A DNA stretch of 12,452 bases from positions 1 through 12,452 of the forward strand of contig URWS01000014.1 of the NCBI GenBank assembly GCA_900551605.1, given 5' to 3'. Made by a program: the position numbers and the translations under genes. The number at the start of each line of letters is the position of its first letter. Positions within the stretch are counted from its first letter, which is position 1. This DNA comes from an uncultured Collinsella sp. (GTDB lineage Bacteria > Actinomycetota > Coriobacteriia > Coriobacteriales > Coriobacteriaceae). This document shows, piece by piece, positions 1 to 5,459 of this stretch. Below the pieces are notes generated by a model. It was given only the letters and a program-made list of their open reading frames with translations, ran no database searches and was not told the origin of the DNA.

Positions 1-338
1 TCTATGTGCTGGGGGCCGATTTGCGCGACGGCACGCCCATCTACGACATTAAGCCCTACATTCCGTTTGCCGACTGTCACCCGGATGCGACGGGCGGCTG
101 GATCGAGGATACTCCGTGGCAAGAGCTCGACGTCGAGTTCCCACGAGCGCTGCAAGATATGGTCCCGCCCGCAAAGCTCCCCGGCTTGGTCGAGGTCCTT
201 CGCCAAGATCCGCGCCGCGCGGGCAGCAAGCACGAGCCAAACCGCGTCTACCATCTGGCCTACGCCGGGCTCGACATATCGTTTACGGTCGACGAAACCC
301 AGCTAACCGTAGTCGCAGTCAACGACGCGCAAGACTAA
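1..338 (+). CDS. trmO: TrmO/TsaA-like tRNA (t6A37) N6-methyltransferase, C-terminal part (cut by window start)
   Basis: TrmO uses S-adenosylmethionine to methylate N6-threonylcarbamoyladenosine at position 37 of certain tRNAs in the cytoplasm. The reading frame is open from the first bases of the window, so the N-terminal part of the protein is missing and no start can be chosen. About 111 residues are visible. They begin with Y-V-L-G-A-D-L-R-D-G-T-P-I-Y-D-I-K-P-Y-I-P, the family's conserved 'DGTP..DIKPY' strand, followed by an acidic segment. A Q-D-P-R-R-A motif then matches the conserved DPR element near the C-terminus of TrmO, and a final beta-rich stretch resembles the family's C-terminal domain. 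The gene ends in TAA. No clear terminator follows; 111 bases separate it from the next gene. Identification rests on motif recall, not on an alignment. Confidence 0.78.
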   Translation, partial: YVLGADLRDGTPIYDIKPYIPFADCHPDATGGWIEDTPWQELDVEFPRALQDMVPPAKLPGLVEVLRQDPRRAGSKHEPNRVYHLAYAGLDISFTVDETQLTVVAVNDAQD

Positions 339-449
339 CCAGCCATTCGTCCGCACCCGTCAAATTAAACGCCAAACTCCGCGCCAAAACCGCCCACGCT
401 GGTGGACAATAACGCCTACCAAAACAATCACTTTGCACGGGGGCTCAGC

Positions 450-1664
450 ATGAAATACGACTTTAGCTCGCTTATCGACCGCCACGGCATGGACTCCATC
501 GCCGTTGACTCCTGGGGCGAGATCCCCGGTATGGCTCCGAACGCACCCGACGAGGGCTTCGACCGCATTCCCATGTGGGTGGCCGACATGAACTTCGCCA
601 CGGTGCCCACGGTTCAGGAGTACATCATCAAGCGCGCTCAGCACCCCATGTTTGGCTACTTCAATCCGCGTCCCGAGTACTTCGACCGCATCATCGAATG
701 GCAGAGCCGTCGCAACGGCGTTGAGGACTTGGCGCCGGAGCATATCGGCTACGAAAACGGCGTGCTGGGTGGAGTCGTGTCGACGCTACGCGCGTATGTC
801 CAGCCAGGTGATGCGGTGCTGGTCCACAGCCCTACCTACATCGGCTTTACCAAGTCCATCGAGGCCGCGGGCTATCGTATTGTCCACAGCCCGCTTAAGC
901 TCGACGACCAGGGCGTGTGGCGCATGGACTTTGAGGACATGGAGCGCAAGCTCGCCCAAAACTACATCCATGCCGCGGTGTTCTGCTCGCCGCACAATCC
1001 CTGCGGCCGCGTATGGGAGCGCGACGAGATTGAGCGCGCCATGGACATCTATCGCCAGCACGATTGCGTGGTGATCTCGGACGAGATTTGGTCCGATATC
1101 ATCCTGCCGGGGCACAAGCACATCCCGACGCAGTCGGTGAGCGAGGATGCCCGCATGCGCACGGTTGCCCTCTATGCGCCGAGCAAGACGTTTAACCTGG
1201 CGGGCCTGGTCGGCAGCTATCACATCATCTATAACGAGACGCTGCGCGACCGCGTGTGCGCCGTGTCCAACAAGACCCACTACAACGAGATGAACGTCCT
1301 CTCCATGCATGCGCTTATCGGTGCCTACCAGCCGCAGGGCTACGAGTGGGTGGACGAGCTCAACCAGGTGCTTGCCGGCAATATCGAGTACTTCTGCGAT
1401 TACGTGGACGAGCATTTTGAGGGCGTGTCCTATTCGCGTCCGCAGGGCACGTACATGGTGTTTCTGGACTGCACCGAGTGGTGTCGCGAGCATGGTCGCG
1501 ATATTCAGTGGTTGCTCGACGAGGGGGCGCGCGTGGGCGTGGGGTATCAGGACGGCCGTCCGTTCCACGGGCCCTGCCACATTCGCGTGAATCTGGCGCT
1601 GCCGCTTTCGCGCGTAAGGGAGGCGTGCGACCGCCTGGACCGCTACGTTTTTAATGCACAGTAG
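450..1664 (+). CDS. MalY/PatB-family PLP-dependent aminotransferase-fold C-S lyase (cystathionine beta-lyase type)
   Basis: This is a 404-residue fold-type I PLP enzyme. Family members MalY and PatB cleave the C-S bond of cystathionine or related cysteine conjugates, giving pyruvate, ammonia and a thiol in the cytoplasm. Visible hallmarks are the N-terminal M-W-V-A-D-M-N-F segment, typical of MalY (usually MWVADMDF), S-P-H-N-P-C-G-R (N183), D-E-I-W-S-D (D211, which should pair with the pyridine nitrogen) and A-P-S-K-T-F-N (K246, the Schiff-base lysine). The length is normal for the family. An in-frame ATG at 402 would add 16 residues, but ATG 450 is preferred because a GGGGG ribosome-binding stretch (439-443) sits 6 bases before it and family homology starts there. 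A hairpin follows at 1675-1716. The precise substrate cannot be read from sequence; an aminotransferase activity is possible but less likely. Confidence 0.9.
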   Translation: MKYDFSSLIDRHGMDSIAVDSWGEIPGMAPNAPDEGFDRIPMWVADMNFATVPTVQEYIIKRAQHPMFGYFNPRPEYFDRIIEWQSRRNGVEDLAPEHIGYENGVLGGVVSTLRAYVQPGDAVLVHSPTYIGFTKSIEAAGYRIVHSPLKLDDQGVWRMDFEDMERKLAQNYIHAAVFCSPHNPCGRVWERDEIERAMDIYRQHDCVVISDEIWSDIILPGHKHIPTQSVSEDARMRTVALYAPSKTFNLAGLVGSYHIIYNETLRDRVCAVSNKTHYNEMNVLSMHALIGAYQPQGYEWVDELNQVLAGNIEYFCDYVDEHFEGVSYSRPQGTYMVFLDCTEWCREHGRDIQWLLDEGARVGVGYQDGRPFHGPCHIRVNLALPLSRVREACDRLDRYVFNAQ

Positions 1665-1674
1665 GCGTGTGCTG

Positions 1675-1716
1675 CATGCGGGGCCTTCTGCCAAGTCGGC
1701 TGGAAGGCCCCGCATG
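1675..1716 (+). terminator. Strong hairpin after the C-S lyase gene (probable terminator)
   Basis: A perfect 14-bp inverted repeat lies 10 bases after the lyase stop codon: catgcggggccttc (1675-1688) and gaaggccccgcatg (1703-1716), with a 14-base loop that can add three inner GC pairs. Position and stability fit a transcription terminator. No run of T follows on either strand, so the efficiency of intrinsic termination is uncertain. Confidence 0.6.
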
Positions 1717-1757
1717 GTAAAACGTCTGTAACCATTGGGCACTCGTGTGGTTTTGTT

Positions 1758-1766
1758 TGCTATTAT
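1758..1766 (+). promoter_or_regulatory. Candidate extended -10 promoter for the lipoprotein-kinase unit
   Basis: TGCTATTAT matches the extended -10 pattern (TGn followed by TATTAT at 1761-1766). It lies in a locally AT-rich patch 42 bases before the lipoprotein start and after the upstream hairpin. A -35 element is not convincing: TTGGGC at 1735-1740 is spaced 20 bases away. The site is an inference from sequence alone. Confidence 0.4.
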
Positions 1767-1808
1767 TTTCTACCATTTCAGTCTGTAAACAGGATCGTCT
1801 GGAGCTCG

Positions 1809-2678
1809 ATGAAAAGACCCCGTCGCTCGGTTGCCATATCGTTGTTTGTTGCGCTTGCGGTAGCGTGCGCCTTTGTCGTAGCGATAGCTGGCTGTTCCGG
1901 GCCGAATGGCAGAGCCTCGGCGTCTGCATCAAAAGCCCCGGACGCCTTGCAGGTCAAGGACGACAACCTTAAGACGCTCAACGTTGGCAGCGACCTCTAT
2001 CCACCGTTTGTGTATACCAACGAGTACGGCGATATCGTTGGCCTGGATGTCGAGATACTAACCGAGGCTTTGGCCCGCATTGGTTACAAGCCAAAGTACC
2101 AGCTGATCGATTGGGAAAAGAAGAACGAGCTACTGGCGAGCGGCGAGCTCGATTGCGTCATGGGCAGCTTTAGCATGACGGGTCGCGAAAACGAGTATCG
2201 TTGGGCCGGCCCGTACCTTGCGAGCCGCCAGGTGGTCGCGCTCAACCCGCAGAGCGATATCTACACGCTTGCCGATCTTGAGGATAAAGTCGTGGCGGTC
2301 CAGTCCACCACCAAGCCCGAGGACATTTTGCTCAATCATACAAATGAAAACGTTCCGCAGATCAAAGAGCTCTACTGCTTTTCGGACCGTTCGTATCTGA
2401 ACCCGGCGCTCGTCGAAGGTCTGGTCGACGCCATCGCCGCGCATGAGTCCTCGCTGCTCACCTACGAAAAAGACTATGGTGTGACGTATCGCATTTTGGA
2501 TGAGCCGCTGCTAGAGGTTGGTTTGGGCACCGCTTTCGATATCAATGATACGCGCGGCATCGACGTTAAACTCACCCGTGCCTACCAAGAAATGCTTGCC
2601 GATGGCACCATGGAACGTCTGGTGTCAAAGTACTTTGATGACCCTTCGCCATTTTTGAATATGGAGGGCCTGTCATGA
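1809..2678 (+). CDS. Family 3 extracellular solute-binding lipoprotein, probable partner of the adjacent hybrid kinase
   Basis: This 289-residue protein has a basic N-terminus, a hydrophobic segment (residues 8-27) and a lipobox A-I-A-G-C with the lipidated cysteine at C29, so it should be anchored on the outer face of the membrane. A small-residue-rich linker runs to about residue 50. The SBP_bac_3 domain follows: Y-P-P-F (64-67), G-L-D-V-E-I, S-M-T-G-R-E (R125, equivalent to the arginine that grips a ligand carboxylate in amino-acid-binding members) and A-G-P-Y. The aspartate that usually binds the ligand amino group appears replaced by H212 in V-D-A-I-A-A-H, so the ligand may not be a standard amino acid. 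GGAG at 1801-1804 precedes the ATG by 4 bases. No ABC permease or ATPase gene is adjacent. Instead the stop codon overlaps the kinase start (ATGA), which suggests a sensory rather than transport role. Confidence 0.88.
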   Translation: MKRPRRSVAISLFVALAVACAFVVAIAGCSGPNGRASASASKAPDALQVKDDNLKTLNVGSDLYPPFVYTNEYGDIVGLDVEILTEALARIGYKPKYQLIDWEKKNELLASGELDCVMGSFSMTGRENEYRWAGPYLASRQVVALNPQSDIYTLADLEDKVVAVQSTTKPEDILLNHTNENVPQIKELYCFSDRSYLNPALVEGLVDAIAAHESSLLTYEKDYGVTYRILDEPLLEVGLGTAFDINDTRGIDVKLTRAYQEMLADGTMERLVSKYFDDPSPFLNMEGLS

Positions 2679-4867
2679 TCGATGCGCCCGACCACGCCGC
2701 TCAGGAGCGGGGCAATCGTTCGACAGGGGCATGGCTCCTTGTCGCTCTGCTGGGGATAGCGCTCTCGGTTGTTGCCGGCATGATGAGCTACGGTTACACG
2801 ACGGCCCAAGCCGAGCAGCGCTTTGCCGACGTTGTCGATTACGTGGCGACGCAGAGTCTTTCCTACGATGCATTCAATAGCGCCTATACGACCAAAAACC
2901 TGATTCGCGTTATGGAGATTGCCGGAGAGACAGCGCGCGATATGGAGCGCGACAGTTCGGTGGATAACGCCACGCTGGAGCAATATGCCGACCAGTTCAA
3001 CGTGAGCGCATTGATCGTGACGGACGCATCGGGCAATTTGGTGTCCGAGTCCTCGACGGATGGCGTGGGCTACGAGTCGCTCGCTACGTATCTCAAGGAA
3101 GCGCCCGTGCTGGAGGTGGCAGCCCATCCGCTTAAGTCCTATACCGCTCGCATCACGCTTGCAGATGATTCGGTCGCAGACATCGGCTGCGTGACTCGGC
3201 AGGATGGCGAGGGCATCGTTGTCGCAGTGAGGCACCAGAGCGCCAAGGCGGTCGCGAGCAATACGCTCAAACTGCAGAGCCTGCTCGGCGGTTATGAGAC
3301 CATCGACAGCGGCGATATCGTGATCGAAAGCGATGGAAAGGTCGTTGCGACCAATGCCGTTGAACCCACCATATTGGGCGTGTTCGATCTGCCTGCGACG
3401 GATGTCTTCATTGTCGACGGTATAAAGGATCGATGCCCGGCTGGTAAGGTCAGATTGGTTAACGCCAATGGCGAGTGGTATTTGGGCACATTTGGAAAAG
3501 CGCGCGGGTTCTACGTGTACACCTATGCCTCGGCGCGGCGCTACTTTGAGGTCGTCGCGGCTGTTGCTGCCGGCGTGCTGGTGCTCTACGGCGGTGTTAT
3601 AGCCGTTGTTGTGATGGCGCGCCGCCGCGCTGATCGTCGACGTTTGACGGACTTGCTGCAGCAGGAGCGCGACTATGGCGACAGGCTGGCAAAGGCAGCG
3701 CGTGAGGCCTCGTCTGCCAACTCTGCAAAGACGGAATTTTTGCGTCGCATGAGCCATGATCTGCGCACGCCCATCAACGGCATTCGCGGTATGGTTGAGG
3801 TCGGCGATGCCAATGCGGACGATCTGCAAAAGCAGACTGAGTGCCGCTCAAAGATCTGGTCGGCATCGGGACTGCTGCTCGACCTTGCCAACGAGGCCCT
3901 GGATATGAGTCGTCTGGAGAGCGGGCAGATCGAACTGGAGCTTGTTCCCACAAACTTGGTAACCCTCAACCACGAGGTGCGCGATATTCTGGAGCGCCAG
4001 GCCGAGGAGCGTCTGGTGACAATTATCTGCGACCAGCAGACGCTTAATCATCCCTATGCGCGGGTGAGCGTGACGCACCTCAAGCGCTTGTTGCTCAATA
4101 TTGCCGGCAATGCCGTCAAGTACAACCGCCAGGGCGGCTATGTTCGCCTGGTGTGCCGCGAGGTGGAGCCAGCGGATGGCGTCCCCGTCTATGAATACAC
4201 GATCGCCGACAACGGTATTGGCATGAGCGAGGAGTTCCAACAGCGCCTCTACGAGCCGTTTTGCCGCGAGGAGCAACAGGTGGAAGGCGCTTCATCGGGA
4301 ACTGGCCTGGGCGCGCCTATCGCAAAACAGTTGGTCGAGCTTATGGGCGGAACCATGAGCTTTACAAGCACCTTGGGGCAGGGAACGACGTTTACCATCC
4401 GCCTGCCGTTCGAGAAGTGCGACCGCTCCGAGATTCCTCAGGCAGTTCGCGTAGATGCGGGCGACGGCGATGCGCTCCAGGGCCTGCGCGTTTTGCTCGT
4501 AGAGGATAACGATCTGAATGCCGAGATCGCGCAGTTTACGCTCAGCCGTGCCGGTGCCGTCGTGACGCATGCTAAGGATGGCGAGTCTGCCGTCGAGATG
4601 TTTGCCGCGAGCGCGCCGTACGAGTACGACGTGGTGTTGATGGACATCATGATGCCCGGTATCGACGGCCTTGAGGCCACACGTCAGATTCGAGCACTCG
4701 ATCGCGAGGATGCCGCGACTACGCCGATTATCGCCGTGAGTGCCAACGCCTTTGCCGACGACCGCAGGCTTTCGCGTGAGGCGGGCATGGACGCGCACCT
4801 GAGTAAACCCGTGAGCTCGCAGGAACTTGTTGAGGCGCTTGCGCACATAGCTGCCGACGCTTTATAA
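2675..4867 (+). CDS. Membrane hybrid sensor histidine kinase with extracytoplasmic CACHE-like domain and C-terminal receiver
   Basis: This 730-residue kinase has a transmembrane helix at about 20-38, an extracytoplasmic region (about 40-288) and a second helix at about 291-315. The outer region contains two PAS/CACHE-like stretches: A-L-I-V-T-D-A-S-G-N and D-I-V-I-E-S-D-G-K. A short cytoplasmic linker leads to HisKA with F-L-R-R-M-S-H-D-L-R-T-P (phospho-acceptor H361). The ATPase domain shows N-I-A-G-N-A-V-K-Y-N (N479), D-N-G-I-G-M (D512) and G-T-G-L-G (542-546). The receiver starts near 604, with acidic residues E610-D611, phospho-acceptor D657 in L-M-D-I-M-M-P-G and the conserved lysine in L-S-K-P (K711). 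No HPt domain or DNA-binding output is present. The start overlaps the lipoprotein stop by 4 bases, giving translational coupling. Its kinase and receiver parts resemble those of the larger kinase at 5460-8264. The signal sensed is unknown; reading it through the lipoprotein is an inference from operon structure. Confidence 0.93.
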   Translation: MIDAPDHAAQERGNRSTGAWLLVALLGIALSVVAGMMSYGYTTAQAEQRFADVVDYVATQSLSYDAFNSAYTTKNLIRVMEIAGETARDMERDSSVDNATLEQYADQFNVSALIVTDASGNLVSESSTDGVGYESLATYLKEAPVLEVAAHPLKSYTARITLADDSVADIGCVTRQDGEGIVVAVRHQSAKAVASNTLKLQSLLGGYETIDSGDIVIESDGKVVATNAVEPTILGVFDLPATDVFIVDGIKDRCPAGKVRLVNANGEWYLGTFGKARGFYVYTYASARRYFEVVAAVAAGVLVLYGGVIAVVVMARRRADRRRLTDLLQQERDYGDRLAKAAREASSANSAKTEFLRRMSHDLRTPINGIRGMVEVGDANADDLQKQTECRSKIWSASGLLLDLANEALDMSRLESGQIELELVPTNLVTLNHEVRDILERQAEERLVTIICDQQTLNHPYARVSVTHLKRLLLNIAGNAVKYNRQGGYVRLVCREVEPADGVPVYEYTIADNGIGMSEEFQQRLYEPFCREEQQVEGASSGTGLGAPIAKQLVELMGGTMSFTSTLGQGTTFTIRLPFEKCDRSEIPQAVRVDAGDGDALQGLRVLLVEDNDLNAEIAQFTLSRAGAVVTHAKDGESAVEMFAASAPYEYDVVLMDIMMPGIDGLEATRQIRALDREDAATTPIIAVSANAFADDRRLSREAGMDAHLSKPVSSQELVEALAHIAADAL

Positions 4868-4869
4868 GC

Positions 4870-4909
4870 ATATGGCCCGGTTCTAATGTTGGTTGGAACC
4901 GGGCCATAT
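4870..4909. terminator. Strong hairpin between convergent genes (probable bidirectional terminator)
   Basis: A perfect 14-bp inverted repeat, atatggcccggttc (4870-4883) and gaaccgggccatat (4896-4909), with a 12-base loop. It starts 2 bases after the kinase stop on the plus strand and lies 28 bases beyond the stop of the minus-strand flavoprotein gene, so it can serve both. There is no clear T-run on either side. Confidence 0.68.
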
Positions 4910-4937
4910 TGCTATTGATGAGGTCTGCTGAGGGGGC

Positions 4938-5417
4938 TTACTTTTCCTGAATCTGCTTACCGCAAAGATGTTCAATCGTAATCTCGTAGAGCTGGACGCC
5001 CTTGATGTCCTTGGCGATTTCCTCCTCGACTTCTTCGGCAGAAGGGTAGTACTTGAGCGCGAGCTCGCGGACCTTGTCCTCGATAAATGTAGGAGTGTCA
5101 TTCGCCAGACGGCAACGGCCAAAGACCACCGTGCTCATGACGTAGGGAGCCCAGTCGTCGTCCTTGTACCAGTCGTTGCCGTAGACGGTAAAGCAGACCT
5201 TGTCGTCACGTTTGAGCGCGTCGACCTTGTGACCGACCTTGCTGCCATGGAAGTAAATCTTGTCGTGTTCGGCATCAAAGAAGTAGTTGACGGGAATGGC
5301 GTACGGGTAGCCATCGTCGCCGTTGACGGCAAAGACGCCGCGCTTGCAGGTAGCGAGCAGTTCGCGCGCTTCCTCGTCAGTGATGGCGCGTTTCTTTCGA
5401 CGTAAGGGCCTAAACAT
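4938..5417 (-). CDS. Pyridoxamine 5'-phosphate oxidase-fold, Nim-like flavin-binding protein
   Basis: This 159-residue cytoplasmic protein belongs to the split-barrel flavin-binding superfamily. Members of the NimA-like branch bind FMN and some reduce nitroimidazoles; others have no assigned substrate. Visible family motifs are G-V-F-A-V-N-G-D-D-G-Y-P-Y-A-I-P-V-N-Y-F-F-D (27-48), I-Y-F-H-G-S-K-V-G-H-K (54-64, with H57 in the position of the motif histidine) and V-C-F-T-V (74-78). The C-terminus has an acidic helix with repeated glutamates (128-133). An in-frame start 13 codons upstream exists, but the ATG at 5417 is preceded by AAAGGA about 9 bases away and begins the conserved part. It lies 42 bases after the stop of the fused sensor kinase on the same strand, so both are probably cotranscribed. 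True substrate unknown; nitroimidazole resistance should not be assumed. Confidence 0.85.
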   Translation of the reverse strand: MFRPLRRKKRAITDEEARELLATCKRGVFAVNGDDGYPYAIPVNYFFDAEHDKIYFHGSKVGHKVDALKRDDKVCFTVYGNDWYKDDDWAPYVMSTVVFGRCRLANDTPTFIEDKVRELALKYYPSAEEVEEEIAKDIKGVQLYEITIEHLCGKQIQEK

Positions 5418-5459
5418 CGTTGGTTTCCTTTCTGGTCGTGCGTGGTGGTTGAGCACAAA

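Noticed and set aside
403..411. Possible extended -10 (TGG followed by ACAATA) before the C-S lyase gene
   Set aside because: Poor match to the hexamer, no -35 element, and only general AT content supports it.
786..1742. A 318-codon open frame on the minus strand opposite the C-S lyase
   Set aside because: Antisense shadow of a well-supported PLP enzyme; no motifs and it runs through the terminator-like hairpin.
2582..3829. A 415-codon open frame on the minus strand opposite the lipoprotein-kinase genes
   Set aside because: It lies antisense to a kinase with clear domains, its translation has no recognisable family motifs and is rich in H, R and A, as expected for a shadow of GC-rich coding sequence.
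4938..5417. Calling the flavin-binding gene a nitroimidazole resistance gene (nim)
   Set aside because: The fold is shared by many proteins of unrelated or unknown role, and sequence alone does not show nitroreductase activity.
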